Notes: generated by a model not told the origin, from the letters alone. A stretch of DNA of 64,000 nt from Duganella sp. Root1480D1 (GCF_001427305.1 NZ_LMFZ01000004.1:34714-98713), one strand, 5' to 3'; shown: positions 19,494-30,287, counted from the first letter of the stretch. Translations and numbers: made by a program.

Positions 19494-19841
19494 TCAGTCG
19501 GCCGACTGGCCTCGTTTCTGGCGGAGACCCTGGATGACGTGCATGATGTCGTCCATGCTGTTGGCACCGATGCCCTGGAATGCGTCGAGGACTTCGTTCA
19601 GGACTTCGTTACGCACTTCGGCATCAGCAACAGCAATGGCTTGCGGGCGCTGGGATGCAGCGCGTGCGCTTGCCTCGCGGGCAGACTTGCGGCCGCTTGG
19701 CGATTTGCCGTGTTCCAGTGCCGCTTGCCAGATCAGCCAGCGACGTTGTGTCTCATATACCAGATACTCTTCTGGCTTGTCTTCGCGCCGACGGACGATT
19801 TGGCCGTCCTTCTGCGCCCATGCTTCGAATGCAGATCGCAT
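19494..19841 (-). CDS. Hypothetical protein, 115 residues
   Basis: Soluble and charged, with a conserved-looking start (RSAFEAWAQKDGQIVRRRED) containing several aromatic residues, a basic Ala-rich middle and a helical C-terminus. The first 45 residues resemble small proteins often found near phage or plasmid genes, but no mobile gene is near. It lies 10 bp upstream of the lipoprotein gene. Function not assigned. Confidence 0.65.
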   Translation of the reverse strand: MRSAFEAWAQKDGQIVRRREDKPEEYLVYETQRRWLIWQAALEHGKSPSGRKSAREASARAASQRPQAIAVADAEVRNEVLNEVLDAFQGIGANSMDDIMHVIQGLRQKRGQSAD

Positions 19842-20205
19842 GTGTATTCCTTTAGTTTGCAGTGCCCGTTAAATCGGAATTAGTTTCCCAATATTACCAC
19901 TTATTAACGCAAGACAACATTCAAATCCGTTGTAAATAAGCAAAATCACCCAGCTCCGTGGAAACAACTTCGATACCAACCGTTTAATTATATTGACGTT
20001 TACGGTTGTTGATAGCGTAATTTTAGTACCAATCTGATAACTTTGAAGCACTATTGGAAATTATTTTTACACCGACACCTTTTTTGCGACAGGAAAGCAC
20101 AATTTTGATGTCACCGTAGAATCATTGTTTGGCTCAAATACGACAGCTTCCCATAGCATAGTGAGTATTGATAAGATCTGCCCCCACGCAACTTGAAAGT
20201 CCGAC
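19842..20205. other. AT-rich intergenic region
   Basis: About 360 bp, distinctly richer in A/T than the flanking genes. Short open frames here (for example 60 codons at 19869-20051 on the minus strand) have no ribosome site and atypical composition. It must contain the promoters for the exonuclease III gene and for the divergent 19841 gene, but I cannot place them with confidence. Confidence 0.6.
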
Positions 20206-20970
20206 ATGAAATTAGCCACTTGGAATGTTAACTCATTGAACGTTCGCTTGCCGCACGTTACGAAATGGCTGGATGAAAACCCGGTCGATGTGCTCTGCAT
20301 CCAGGAAACCAAGCTCACCGACGACAAGTTCCCGGTCAGGGAAATCGAGGAGCTGGGCTACCAGGTGGTGTTCAATGGCCAGAAAACCTACAACGGTGTT
20401 GCCATCCTGTCGCGCCATCCAATGCAGGACGTGGTCAAGAACAACCCGAGATATCCGGACGAGCAGCAGCGCATCCTGGCCGCCACCATCAACGGCATCC
20501 GGGTAGTGAACGCCTACGTGCCGAACGGCCAGGCGCTCGATTCGGACAAATACACCTACAAGCTGGGATGGATGGCCGGTTTCCGCGACTGGCTGGGCGA
20601 AGAACTGGCGAGCAACCCGCACCTTGCCGTGCTGGGTGACTACAACATCGTGCCCGATATCCGTGACACCCATGACCCGGCGATGGAAGGCGACATTTTT
20701 TGCTCGAATAAGGAACGCGCCGCCCTGCAGGCCTTGTTCGATCTCGGCCTGCATGATTCGTTCCGCCTGTTCGAGCAACCGGAAAAAAGTTTCTCGTGGT
20801 GGGATTACCGCATGCTGGGCTTCCAGAAGAACAAGGGCCTGCGCATCGACCACGTGCTGCTCTCCGCGCCATTGAAAGAACGCTGCGTCTCTTGCGTGAT
20901 CGATCGTGCGCCGCGCAAGTGGCAGCAGCCTTCCGACCACGCTCCGGTCATCGCGACTCTGGGCGCCTAA
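20206..20970 (+). CDS. xth: Exodeoxyribonuclease III
   Basis: A 254-residue AP endonuclease/3'-5' exonuclease of base-excision repair. MKLATWNVNSLNVRLPHV and IQETKLTDDKFP (catalytic Glu) open the EEP fold; GDYNIVPD holds the Asp/Asn pair and SDHAPVIATL the C-terminal catalytic His. Length matches the family. Its stop overlaps the stop of the convergent GGDEF/EAL gene by 4 nt. Confidence 0.95.
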   Translation: MKLATWNVNSLNVRLPHVTKWLDENPVDVLCIQETKLTDDKFPVREIEELGYQVVFNGQKTYNGVAILSRHPMQDVVKNNPRYPDEQQRILAATINGIRVVNAYVPNGQALDSDKYTYKLGWMAGFRDWLGEELASNPHLAVLGDYNIVPDIRDTHDPAMEGDIFCSNKERAALQALFDLGLHDSFRLFEQPEKSFSWWDYRMLGFQKNKGLRIDHVLLSAPLKERCVSCVIDRAPRKWQQPSDHAPVIATLGA

Positions 20971-23900
20971 GCCGCCTGCCGTTCCATCATGAGCTGGGCG
21001 CGCACGCCCAGCACGGGTTTCGAGAACAGGTAGCCCTGCGCATAGGTACAGCCTTGCTCGCGCAAGAGCTGGAACTGCCCTTCCGTCTCCACCCCTTCCG
21101 CCACCACCGATAGCTGCAGGCTGTCCGACAGCGCGATGATTGCGGCCACGATGGCGCGGTCTTCCGCGCTTTCTTCCAGGTCCTTGATGAAGGCGCGGTC
21201 GATCTTGATCTTACGCACAGGGAAGCGCTTCAAATAAGCCAGCGAGGAATAACCGGTGCCGAAGTCGTCGATCGACATGCGGATTCCCATCGCGTTGATC
21301 TGCCCCAGGATTTCCAGCGTCTGTTCGCCGTGCTGCATCAGCGCCGTTTCGGTGATTTCGAATTCGATCAGCGCGGGATCGATGCCCGTCTCTTCCAGCG
21401 TGCGCCGGATCGAATCGACCAGGCCTCGATGCATGAACTGGCGCGCCGACAGGTTGATCGCCATCGGCACCGGTGCCATGCCCTGGCGCTGCCATTCCAT
21501 GCTTTGCTCGCAAGCGCGGCGCAGCACCCATTCGCCGATCGGCACGATCAGGCCGTTTTCTTCGATCAGCGGAATGAACTGGTCCGGCATCACCAGGCCG
21601 CCAGCCGGACGGCGCCAGCGCAGCAGCACTTCCAGCGTGGCCAGGCGGCGCGTCGCGATGTCCATGATCGGCTGGTAATGCAATTCGAACTGGCCAAGCT
21701 GCAAAGCCGAACGCAGGGCGCTCTCCATCTCGAAATGCATGGCTGCCGCCACGTTCATTTCTTCGTTGAAGTACTGGTAGTTATTACGGCCGGAAGCCTT
21801 GGCATGGTACATGGCCGCATCGGCATTGCGCATCAGCGTGGCAACGTCGTTGCCGTCGTCCGGATAGGTGCAGATGCCGATCGATGGCGTGATATGCAAC
21901 AGGCGGCCGTCCAGCGGAATCGGTTCGGACAGCAAGTCGATGATCTTTTGTGCGACCTGGCTCGATTCTTCAGTGGTGTGGATACCCGGCAGCAGCACCA
22001 CGAATTCGTCGCCTCCCAGGCGCGCCACGGTATCGCTTGCCCGCACCGCCCCCACCAGGCGCGCCGCCACTTCTTTCAACAGGGCGTCGCCGGTCATGTG
22101 GCCTAGCGAATCGTTGATGGTCTTGAAGCGGTCAAGGTCGATGAACATGACTGACAGGCGGCGCTCGGAACGCTGCGCCGCCAGCATGGCGCGGTCCAGG
22201 CGGTCGGCCAGCAGCGCGCGATTGGGCAGTCCGGTCAGGCTGTCGTGGTAAGCCATATGGTGCACGCGGGCTTCGGCCTGCCGGCGTTCCACGATTTCAG
22301 CCTGCAGTTGCGCGTTCGCCCCAGCCAGTTCCGCCGTGCGTTCCAGCACCCGCACTTCCAGTTCGTCGCGCGCACGGCGCACCGCTTCCGCGGCCTCGCG
22401 GCGCGAGGTAACGTCGTCGATCAGCCATACCGAGCGGCCTTTGGGGTCGGCCATGTCGAATGGGCGCCCCGACAGGCGTGCCCAGAAGCTGCTGCCGTCC
22501 TTGCGCACCAGCTGGTATTCATAGGAACTGGCGTGGCCTGCCAGGAAGTCTTTTTCAGTCGCCTTGCGCGCCGCGTCCCACCCGGCCAGGTCGGGATAGA
22601 AGGTCTGCACGCTGACGCCGGCCATCTCGCCCGGGCCGTAGCCGAACAACTCTTCCATCTTGGCGTTGCAGCGCAGGTTGCGGCCCCTCTCGCAAACAGA
22701 AATACCCATCACCGCGCTGTCGAGGATCGCCTGGTTTTCCAGCAGTGCATTACGCAGCGATTCCTCATCATGCTTTTGCGTGGTGCGGTCTTCAATGATC
22801 CAGATCGTGCCTTGGGTCGGGTCTTCCGGGTTCACCACATAGCCGATCAACTGCGCCCAGAAGTCGCTGCCGTCCTTGCGCCGCATCAGCGTTTCGGAGT
22901 GGAAGTGCTTGCCCTGGCTAAGCAGGGGGCCGGCAACGGAGCCGACCCGGTTGTAGGTCTCATCGTCCGGATAGATGGCGCGGCCCGGCATGCCCAGCGC
23001 TTCATCGCCTTCATAGCCGAACATGTCGGCAAAGCCGCGGTTGTAGCGCGTAATCAGGCGGTTCTTGGTAAACAGCATGGTGATCGAGGCATTGGTCATG
23101 ATGGCCTCGACTTCCATCTGGGTCTGGCGCGACACGGTCACGTCCTCCAGGATCCAGATGGTGCCGCCAGCATTGTGTTCCTGGTCAACCGCCTGCGCCC
23201 GCACGCGGCACCAGATGATCGTGCCGTCCTTTCGCATCAACTGGCATTCGCGCAGCTCGAACAATTGGCCTGCGCCCAGCAAGGGGCCGGCCTGCCGGCC
23301 GAAAGCGGCGTGCTGCTCCACGTTCTCAAACAGGATCGACGCGTGGCGGCCACGCAGTTCTTCCAGCGTATAACCGAACATTTCAGCCATGCGCGGATTG
23401 ACCGTCAGGATTTCCTGGTTCTTGGTGAACAGGATGCCGACCGAGGCATTGTCCAGGATCGCTTTCTGTTCCAGCAACAGCCGGCCCATCGCCTCTGTCG
23501 CTACGCGCTGCTCGTTGATGTCTTCCAGGATGAAAACCGTGCCTTCGCGCGAATCGGCGGGGTCCAGCGCACGGCCGTTGGAGCGGCACCAGAACAAGCT
23601 TCCGTCACGGCGCCGCAATTGCAGTTCAAGCGTCAGCGGCGTGCCCTTCGCCAGCACAGGGAAGTATTCGGTGCGCATGCGCAGCGCTTCTTCCGGCGTC
23701 GGGTACAGGATGTCGCTCGGTGCGCCTTCCAGCTCTTGTCGTGCATAGCCGAACATTTCAGCGGCGCGCATATTGCATTCGACGACATAGCCGTTCTTGG
23801 CGAGGATGATGCCGACCGCCGCATTTTCCAGGATGGCCTGCTGCTCCAGCATGGCCTTGCGTAGTGCGCGCTGGTCGCGCTGGGCGCTGCTGATGTCGTT

Positions 23901-24263
23901 GAAGATGATGGTCGCGCCGCCATCGAGTCCGCCCGGCAGCGCCTTGACCGTCAGTTGCACGGCGACGTAATTACCGCTGGCGTTGGTCAGCACGCTGTCC
24001 CATTTGGGAGCGGTGCGCGGCGCCATATTCGGCAAGGCTGCGGACACCACCAGCGCAGCATTCAACTGCGCATTCGCTTCGGCACGCACATGGCGGGCAA
24101 ACATTTCGACCACGTTGCGGCCACGCGGATCGGATTGCAGCAAGGCGTCGAATTCGGAGTTGGAAGCGAACACCAGGCCGTCGGCATCGCAAGCGCAGGC
24201 AGGCATCCCGACCAATTGCAAAGCATTGGCCACAACTTCAACATTACTCAAAACAGAATTCAT
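20967..24263 (-). CDS. Five-PAS GGDEF/EAL cyclic-di-GMP protein
   Basis: A 1,098-residue cytoplasmic protein. One divergent PAS at the N-terminus is followed by four tandem PAS/PAC units of about 120 residues (each with RRKDG or similar, and a closing FxLEDI/IxEDR motif). A GGDEF domain follows with intact RLGGDEFVVLLPG near residue 750, then an EAL domain starting LEVLLRWRRP near 878 (EVL variant). EFEITE and DDFGTGYSSL metal/catalytic segments are conserved. Both cyclase and phosphodiesterase sites look intact, so net activity cannot be told. The PAS units are similar enough to suggest internal duplication. No membrane segment. It is a single-gene unit facing xth. Confidence 0.93.
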   Translation of the reverse strand: MNSVLSNVEVVANALQLVGMPACACDADGLVFASNSEFDALLQSDPRGRNVVEMFARHVRAEANAQLNAALVVSAALPNMAPRTAPKWDSVLTNASGNYVAVQLTVKALPGGLDGGATIIFNDISSAQRDQRALRKAMLEQQAILENAAVGIILAKNGYVVECNMRAAEMFGYARQELEGAPSDILYPTPEEALRMRTEYFPVLAKGTPLTLELQLRRRDGSLFWCRSNGRALDPADSREGTVFILEDINEQRVATEAMGRLLLEQKAILDNASVGILFTKNQEILTVNPRMAEMFGYTLEELRGRHASILFENVEQHAAFGRQAGPLLGAGQLFELRECQLMRKDGTIIWCRVRAQAVDQEHNAGGTIWILEDVTVSRQTQMEVEAIMTNASITMLFTKNRLITRYNRGFADMFGYEGDEALGMPGRAIYPDDETYNRVGSVAGPLLSQGKHFHSETLMRRKDGSDFWAQLIGYVVNPEDPTQGTIWIIEDRTTQKHDEESLRNALLENQAILDSAVMGISVCERGRNLRCNAKMEELFGYGPGEMAGVSVQTFYPDLAGWDAARKATEKDFLAGHASSYEYQLVRKDGSSFWARLSGRPFDMADPKGRSVWLIDDVTSRREAAEAVRRARDELEVRVLERTAELAGANAQLQAEIVERRQAEARVHHMAYHDSLTGLPNRALLADRLDRAMLAAQRSERRLSVMFIDLDRFKTINDSLGHMTGDALLKEVAARLVGAVRASDTVARLGGDEFVVLLPGIHTTEESSQVAQKIIDLLSEPIPLDGRLLHITPSIGICTYPDDGNDVATLMRNADAAMYHAKASGRNNYQYFNEEMNVAAAMHFEMESALRSALQLGQFELHYQPIMDIATRRLATLEVLLRWRRPAGGLVMPDQFIPLIEENGLIVPIGEWVLRRACEQSMEWQRQGMAPVPMAINLSARQFMHRGLVDSIRRTLEETGIDPALIEFEITETALMQHGEQTLEILGQINAMGIRMSIDDFGTGYSSLAYLKRFPVRKIKIDRAFIKDLEESAEDRAIVAAIIALSDSLQLSVVAEGVETEGQFQLLREQGCTYAQGYLFSKPVLGVRAQLMMERQAA

Positions 24264-24440
24264 GTACGCCTGGACTCCGGGGGTATCCAGCCGATCATAG
24301 CGTACAAAACTGACTAGTCAAAGGAAAGGCCGGGTTTGCTGACTTTGTTACAACAAAACCATGTCTTTTTGCCGCGACGCAGCTCCCTGCAGGATGCGCA
24401 CAGGCGCCCGGCCGCCAGGCCGGACGCACTGCCCTGCGAA

Positions 24441-25625
24441 TCAGGTGGCGGGCACCCGCACCCAGCCTTCCATCAAGACTCGCGCACTGCGGCTCATGAT
24501 GGCCTTCTTCACGGTCCATTCCCCGTTTTGCTGCGTGGCTTGCGCGCCCACGCGCAAGGTGCCGGACGGGTGGCCGAAGCGTACTGCTTCACGCTCGCCG
24601 CCGCCGGCGGCCAGGTTGACCAGCGTGCCCGGAATCGCGGCAGCCGTGCCGATTGCCACGGCTGCAGTTCCCATCATCGCGTGGTGCAATTTGCCCATCG
24701 AGAGTGCGCGCACCAGCAGGTCGATGTCGCCGGCCTGCACCGGCTTGCCGCTGGATGCGGTATAGCCGGCCGGCGCTGCGACGAAGGCGACCTTCGGCGT
24801 GTGCTGGCGGGTGGCCGCTTCCGACACGTCCTTGATCAGGCCCATGCGCACTGCGCCGTGGGCCCGGATGGTCTCGAACTTTGCCAGGGCTGCCGCATCG
24901 CCGTTGATCGCTTCCTGCAGCTCGGTGCCGGTGTAGCCGATGGCATCGGCATTGATAAAGATGGTCGGAATGCCGGCGTTGATCATGGTCGCCTTCAGCG
25001 TGCCGACGCCCGGTACTTCCAGGTCGTCGACCAGGCGGCCGGTCGGGAACATCGCGCCACCGGCACCCTCTTCTTCCGCCGCTGGGTCCATGAACTCAAG
25101 CTGCACTTCGGCGGCCGGGAAGGTCACGCCATCGAGCTCGAAGTCGCCGGTTTCCTGCACCTCGCCATCGGTCATCGGGATGTGGGCGATGATGGTCTTG
25201 CCGATATTGGCTTGCCAGATGCGCACCACCGCCATGCCGTCGCGCGGCACGCGGCCCGGAGCCACCAGGCCGCCGCTGATCGCGAAGGCGCCGACGGCCG
25301 CCGACAGGTTGCCGCAGTTGCCGCTCCAGTCGACGAAGGCCTTGTCGATGCTGACCTGGCCGAACAGGTAATCCACGTCATGGCCGGAGCGGGTGGAGGC
25401 GGACAGGATCACCGTCTTGCTGGTGCTTGACGTCGCGCCTCCCATGCCGTCGATCTGCTTGCCATACGGGTCCGGGCTGCCGATCACGCGCAGCAGCAGG
25501 TCGTCGCGCGCCTTGCCAGGTACCTGGGCCGCTTTCGGCAGGTCCTGCAGCCGGAAGAACACGCCCTTGCTGGTGCCGCCGCGCATATACGTGGCAGGTA
25601 CTTTGATTTGCGGTTTGTGTGCCAT
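24441..25625 (-). CDS. prpF: 2-methylaconitate cis-trans isomerase
   Basis: A 394-residue PrpF that isomerises the trans/cis form of 2-methylaconitate made by AcnD, as part of the methylcitrate cycle. The start PATYMRGGTSKGVFFR and the pair GGATSSTSKTVIL and SGNCGNLSAAVGAF (catalytic Cys) are typical. Last gene of the prpB-prpC-acnD-prpF operon, with a gap of zero to acnD. No clear terminator follows in the 177 bp to the next gene. Confidence 0.95.
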   Translation of the reverse strand: MAHKPQIKVPATYMRGGTSKGVFFRLQDLPKAAQVPGKARDDLLLRVIGSPDPYGKQIDGMGGATSSTSKTVILSASTRSGHDVDYLFGQVSIDKAFVDWSGNCGNLSAAVGAFAISGGLVAPGRVPRDGMAVVRIWQANIGKTIIAHIPMTDGEVQETGDFELDGVTFPAAEVQLEFMDPAAEEEGAGGAMFPTGRLVDDLEVPGVGTLKATMINAGIPTIFINADAIGYTGTELQEAINGDAAALAKFETIRAHGAVRMGLIKDVSEAATRQHTPKVAFVAAPAGYTASSGKPVQAGDIDLLVRALSMGKLHHAMMGTAAVAIGTAAAIPGTLVNLAAGGGEREAVRFGHPSGTLRVGAQATQQNGEWTVKKAIMSRSARVLMEGWVRVPAT

Positions 25626-28223
25626 TTATGCTGCCTTTGCGGATTCGAGGAAGTCCTGCGCGAAGCGCTGCAGTACGCCACCGGCCTCGTAGATCGACAC
25701 GTCTTCCGACGAATCGAGGCGGCAGGTCACCGGCACTTCCAGCCGCTCGCCGTTCTTGCGCTTGATCACCAGGGTCAGCGTGGCGCGCGGTGCGCGTTCA
25801 CCGATCACGTCGAAGGTTTCGGTGCCGTCGATGCCCAGTGTCAGGCGGTTCACGCCCGGCTTGAATTCCAGCGGCAGCACGCCCATGCCCACCAGGTTGG
25901 TGCGGTGGATACGCTCGAAGCCTTCGGCCACGATCGCTTCCACGCCTGCCAGGCGCACGCCTTTCGCCGCCCAGTCACGCGAAGAGCCCTGGCCGTAGTC
26001 GGCGCCGGCGATCACGATCAGCGGCTGCTTGCGCTCCATGTAGGTCTCGATAGCCTCCCACATGCGGGTCACTTTGCCTTCCGGCTCCACGCGGGCCAGC
26101 GAGCCGGCCTTGATGCTGCCGTCGGCATTGCGCACCATTTCGTTTTTCAGCGTTGGATTGGCGAAGGTCGCGCGCTGTGCGGTCAGGTGGTCGCCGCGGT
26201 GGGTTGCGTAAGAGTTGAAGTCCTCTTCCGGCAGGCCCATCTTGTGCAGGTATTCGCCTGCGGCGGAATCCATCATGATCGCGTTCGATGGCGACAGGTG
26301 GTCGGTGGTGATGTTGTCGCCCAGCACGGCCAGCGCACGCATGCCGCTCAGGGTGCGCTCGCCTGCCAGCGCACCTTCCCAGTAAGGCGGACGGCGGATG
26401 TAGGTCGATTGCGGGCGCCAGTCGTACAGCGGCTCGGCGCGTTCGGCTGCTTCTTCGCTGCGGGCGAACATCGGGATGTAGACCTTGCGGAAGTGCTCTG
26501 GCTTGACGCTGGATGCGACGATCGCGTCGATCTCTTCGTCGCTCGGCCACAGGTCTTTCAGGGTAATCGGCTTGCCTGATGCATCGTGGCCCAGCACATC
26601 CTTCTCGATGTCGAAGCGGATAGTGCCGGCGATGGCGTAGGCCACCACCAGCGGCGGCGAAGCCAGGAAGGCCTGCTTGGCGTATGGGTGAATACGGCCG
26701 TCAAAGTTACGGTTGCCCGACAGCACAGCTGTGGCGTACAGGTCGCGGTCAACCACTTCCTTCTGGATTACCGGGTCTAGCGCGCCGGACATGCCGTTGC
26801 ATGAAGTACAGGCGTAAGCAACCACGCCGAAGCCCAGCTTTTCCAGCTCAGGCATCAGGCCCGCTTCTTCCAGGTACAGCGTCACGGCCTTGGAGCCAGG
26901 CGCCAGCGAGGATTTGACCCATGGCTTGCGCAACAGACCGGCCTTGTTCGCATTGCGGGCCAGCAGGCCGGCGGCAATCATATTGCGCGGGTTATTGGTA
27001 TTGGTGCAGCTGGTGATGGCGGCAATGATCACGGCGCCGTCAGGCATCTTGCCCGGCTCGTTTTCCACCACGCCGGAAATGCCGCGTGCAGCCAGCTCGG
27101 AGGTAGGAACCCGCTTGTGCGGGTTGGACGGGCCGGCGATATTGCGCACCACGCTCGACAGGTCGAACTTCAGCACGCGCTCGTACTCGACCTTGGCCAG
27201 CTCGTCCGACCACAGGCCGGTGTGCCGGGCGTAGGTTTCCACCAGTTCCACCAGGTCGTCGTCACGGCCGGTCAGCTTCAGGTATTTGATGGTTTGCGCG
27301 TCGATCGAGAACATCGCGGCAGTAGCGCCGAATTCCGGTGCCATGTTCGAAATGGTGGCACGGTCGCCCAAGGTCAGCGCGGTCGAACCTTCGCCGTAGA
27401 ACTCCAGGTAGGCTGAAACCACTTTTTCCTTGCGCAGGAATTCGGTCAGCGCCAGCACGATGTCGGTCGCGGTGATGCCCGGCTGCGGCTTGCCGGTCAG
27501 CTCGACGCCGATGATGTCCGGCAGGCGCATCCAGGATGCACGGCCCAGCATCACGGTTTCCGCTTCCAGGCCGCCCACGCCGATGGCGATCACGCCAAGT
27601 GCGTCCACCATCGGGGTATGGGAATCGGTGCCGACCAGGGTATCCGGATAGGCCACGCCATCGCTCACCTGAATGACCGGCGACATGCGCTCCAGGTTGA
27701 TCTGGTGCAGGATGCCGTTACCCGGCGGGATCACGTCGACGTTCTGGAAGGCCTTCTTGGTCCAGTTGATGAAGTCGAAGCGGTCTTCGTTGCGGCGGTC
27801 TTCAATGGCGCGGTTCTTGTTGAATGCGTCCGGGTCGAAACCGCCGCATTCCACTGCCAGCGAGTGGTCGACCACCAGCTGGGTCGGCACCACCGGGTTG
27901 ACCAGGGCCGGATCTCCGCCCTGCTCCGCGATGGCGTCGCGCAGGCCCGCCAGGTCGACCAGCGCGGTCTGGCCCAGGATATCGTGGCACACCACGCGCG
28001 CCGGGAACCACGGGAAGTCCAGGTCGCGCTTGCGCTCGATCAGTTGCGACAGCGATGCGGTCAGCGCGGCCGGATCGCAGCGGCGCACCAGGTTTTCCGC
28101 CAGCACGCGCGAGGTGTATGGCAGCGTGGCGTAGGCGCCCGGCTTGATCGCATCGACGGCTTCGCGCGCGTCGAAGTAATCGAGCTTGGTGCCGGGGAGT
28201 TGCTTGCGGTATTGGGTATTCAT
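25626..28223 (-). CDS. acnD: 2-methylcitrate dehydratase (AcnD, Fe-S type)
   Basis: An 865-residue aconitase-family enzyme that, with PrpF, replaces PrpD. [4Fe-4S] ligands are in ITSCTNTNNPRNM and ACTSCNGMSGALD, and active-site residues in GADYGQGSSRDWAAKG near the C-terminus. The N-terminus differs from AcnA, and the prp context supports AcnD. The start overlaps the prpC stop by one base (TAATG) and it abuts prpF. Confidence 0.95.
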   Translation of the reverse strand: MNTQYRKQLPGTKLDYFDAREAVDAIKPGAYATLPYTSRVLAENLVRRCDPAALTASLSQLIERKRDLDFPWFPARVVCHDILGQTALVDLAGLRDAIAEQGGDPALVNPVVPTQLVVDHSLAVECGGFDPDAFNKNRAIEDRRNEDRFDFINWTKKAFQNVDVIPPGNGILHQINLERMSPVIQVSDGVAYPDTLVGTDSHTPMVDALGVIAIGVGGLEAETVMLGRASWMRLPDIIGVELTGKPQPGITATDIVLALTEFLRKEKVVSAYLEFYGEGSTALTLGDRATISNMAPEFGATAAMFSIDAQTIKYLKLTGRDDDLVELVETYARHTGLWSDELAKVEYERVLKFDLSSVVRNIAGPSNPHKRVPTSELAARGISGVVENEPGKMPDGAVIIAAITSCTNTNNPRNMIAAGLLARNANKAGLLRKPWVKSSLAPGSKAVTLYLEEAGLMPELEKLGFGVVAYACTSCNGMSGALDPVIQKEVVDRDLYATAVLSGNRNFDGRIHPYAKQAFLASPPLVVAYAIAGTIRFDIEKDVLGHDASGKPITLKDLWPSDEEIDAIVASSVKPEHFRKVYIPMFARSEEAAERAEPLYDWRPQSTYIRRPPYWEGALAGERTLSGMRALAVLGDNITTDHLSPSNAIMMDSAAGEYLHKMGLPEEDFNSYATHRGDHLTAQRATFANPTLKNEMVRNADGSIKAGSLARVEPEGKVTRMWEAIETYMERKQPLIVIAGADYGQGSSRDWAAKGVRLAGVEAIVAEGFERIHRTNLVGMGVLPLEFKPGVNRLTLGIDGTETFDVIGERAPRATLTLVIKRKNGERLEVPVTCRLDSSEDVSIYEAGGVLQRFAQDFLESAKAA

Positions 28224-29374
28224 TACTTGCGGTCCTTCAGAGGTACGAAGGCCAGGTCTTCAGGGCCGACGTAGTTGGCGCTTGGACGAATGATCTTGTT
28301 GTCGATGCGCTGTTCGATGACGTGGGCAGCCCAGCCCGAGGTACGGGAGATCACGAACAACGGGGTGAACATGGCGGTCGGCACGCCCATCATGTGGTAC
28401 GACACGGCGGAGAACCAGTCCAGGTTCGGGAACATCTTCTTGATTTCCCACATCACCGATTCCAGGCGCTCGGCGATGTCGAACATCTTCATCGAGCCGG
28501 CTTCCTGCGACAGGGAGCGCGCCACTTCCTTGATCACCACGTTGCGCGGGTCGGAGATGGTGTAAACAGGGTGGCCGAAACCGATCACCACTTCCTTGTT
28601 GGCGACGCGGTTACGGATGTCGGCTTCCGCTTCGTCGGCGTTTTCGTAGCGCTGCTGGATGTCCAGCGCGACTTCGTTGGCGCCGCCGTGCTTGGGACCG
28701 CGCAATGCGCCGATCGCGCCCGTGATGGCGGAGTGGATGTCGGAACCGGTGCCGGAAATCACGCGGCTGGTGAAGGTGGAAGCGTTGAACTCGTGTTCCG
28801 CGTACAGGATCAGGGAGGTGTGCATCGCACGCACCCACGATTCGGAAGGCTTTTCGCCGTGCAGCAGGTGCAGGAAGTGGCCGCCAATGGTTTCGTCATC
28901 GGTTTCCACCTCGATGCGCTTGCCGTTGGTGCTGAAATGGTACCAGTACAGCAACATGGAGCCGAAGGAAGCCATCAGGCGGTCGGCGATGTCGCGCGCG
29001 CCGGCGATGTTGTGGTCATCTTTCTCCGGCAGGCAGCAGCCAAGAACGGAGACACCGGTGCGCATCACGTCCATCGGGTGGGCGGAGGCAGGCAGCGCTT
29101 CCAGGGCGGACTTCACGCCTTGCGGCAGGCCGCGCAGGGATTTCAGCTTCTTCTTGTAGCCTTTCAGTTCGGCGATGTTCGGCAGCTTGCCGTGCACCAG
29201 CAGGTAGGCGATTTCTTCGAATTCGCAGGTGGTGGCCACGTCCAGGATGTCGTAGCCGCGATAGTGCAGGTCATTGCCGGTTTTGCCGACGGAGCACAGG
29301 GCAGTATTGCCGGCTGCAACGCCGGACAAGGCTACGGATTTCTTTGGCTTGAAGGTTGGAGCTGCTTCGGTCAT
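28223..29374 (-). CDS. prpC: 2-methylcitrate synthase
   Basis: A 383-residue citrate-synthase-fold enzyme joining propionyl-CoA and oxaloacetate. [12 protein letters not shown] near residue 35, the catalytic His in [11 protein letters not shown]-type sequence (VIGFGHPVY), and Asp in [13 protein letters not shown]-like C-terminal sequence are present. ATG 29374 has GGAGAG upstream; a longer frame to 29542 runs through the intergenic gap and prpB and is not used. It lies 25 bp after prpB. Confidence 0.95.
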   Translation of the reverse strand: MTEAAPTFKPKKSVALSGVAAGNTALCSVGKTGNDLHYRGYDILDVATTCEFEEIAYLLVHGKLPNIAELKGYKKKLKSLRGLPQGVKSALEALPASAHPMDVMRTGVSVLGCCLPEKDDHNIAGARDIADRLMASFGSMLLYWYHFSTNGKRIEVETDDETIGGHFLHLLHGEKPSESWVRAMHTSLILYAEHEFNASTFTSRVISGTGSDIHSAITGAIGALRGPKHGGANEVALDIQQRYENADEAEADIRNRVANKEVVIGFGHPVYTISDPRNVVIKEVARSLSQEAGSMKMFDIAERLESVMWEIKKMFPNLDWFSAVSYHMMGVPTAMFTPLFVISRTSGWAAHVIEQRIDNKIIRPSANYVGPEDLAFVPLKDRK

Positions 29375-29399
29375 GTTGGTCTCTCCTCGAATTGATTGA

Positions 29400-30287
29400 T
29401 TATTTTTTCTGTGCTGCGAACAGGGCGTCGAGCTTCTGTTCGAAGTCGTGATAATTGATGCGCTCATACAGTTCGGCGCGGGTCTGCATGGTGTCGACCA
29501 CGTTCTGCTGGGTGCCGTCGCGGCGGATCGCGGTGTACACATTTTCGGCGGCTTTGTTCATGGCGCGGAAGGCGGACAGCGGGTACAGCACCAGGCCCAC
29601 GTCCGCCGCCTTCAATTCTTCCACAGTGAACAGCGGGGTCGACCCGAATTCGGTGATATTGGCCAGCACCGGCACTTTCACGGCAGCGGCGAACTGCTTG
29701 TACATGTCCAGCGAGATCATCGCTTCCGGGAAGATCATGTCGGCGCCGGCTTCCACGCAGGCTACCGCACGGTCGATTGCCGCGTCCAGGCCTTCCACGG
29801 CCAGCGCATCGGTGCGCGCCATGATCACGAAGTTTTCGTCGGTACGGGCGTCAACGGCAGCTTTGATGCGGTCGATCATCTCGCCCTTGGAGACGATTTC
29901 CTTGCCAGGGCGGTGGCCGCAGCGCTTGGCGCCCACCTGGTCTTCAATATGCATTGCGGCAGCGCCGAACTTGATCATCGACTTCACGGTACGCGCCACG
30001 TTGAAGGCGGAGGAGCCGAAGCCGGTATCCACGTCCACCAGCAGCGGCAGGTCGCACACGTCGGTAATGCGGCGCACGTCGGTCAGCACATCGTCCAGGT
30101 TGGAAATGCCCAGGTCCGGCAGGCCCAGGGAGCCGGCAGCCACGCCACCCCCCGACAGGTAAATCGCCTTGAAGCCGGCGCGCTTGGCCAGCAGGGCGTG
30201 GTTGGCGTTGATCGCGCCCACCACCTGCAGCGGGGATTCTTCTTGCACGGCTTTGCGGAAGGCGGCACCTGCGGAATATTGGCTCAT
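29400..30287 (-). CDS. prpB: 2-methylisocitrate lyase
   Basis: A 295-residue lyase cutting 2-methylisocitrate into succinate and pyruvate. The isocitrate-lyase-superfamily motif [12 protein letters not shown] carries the catalytic Cys, with [10 protein letters not shown] and HIEDQVG as metal-binding segments. First gene of the prp operon; AAAGGAC lies upstream of the start and a sigma-54 promoter 39 bp further. Confidence 0.96.
   Translation of the reverse strand: MSQYSAGAAFRKAVQEESPLQVVGAINANHALLAKRAGFKAIYLSGGGVAAGSLGLPDLGISNLDDVLTDVRRITDVCDLPLLVDVDTGFGSSAFNVARTVKSMIKFGAAAMHIEDQVGAKRCGHRPGKEIVSKGEMIDRIKAAVDARTDENFVIMARTDALAVEGLDAAIDRAVACVEAGADMIFPEAMISLDMYKQFAAAVKVPVLANITEFGSTPLFTVEELKAADVGLVLYPLSAFRAMNKAAENVYTAIRRDGTQQNVVDTMQTRAELYERINYHDFEQKLDALFAAQKK

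Noticed and set aside
19869-20051. A 60-codon minus-strand frame in the AT-rich gap
   Set aside because: No ribosome site, composition like the surrounding non-coding DNA, no neighbour coupling.
24264-24440. GC-rich hairpin after prpF as its terminator
   Set aside because: The stem near 24410-24425 lacks a following T-run on the minus strand, so I did not call a terminator.
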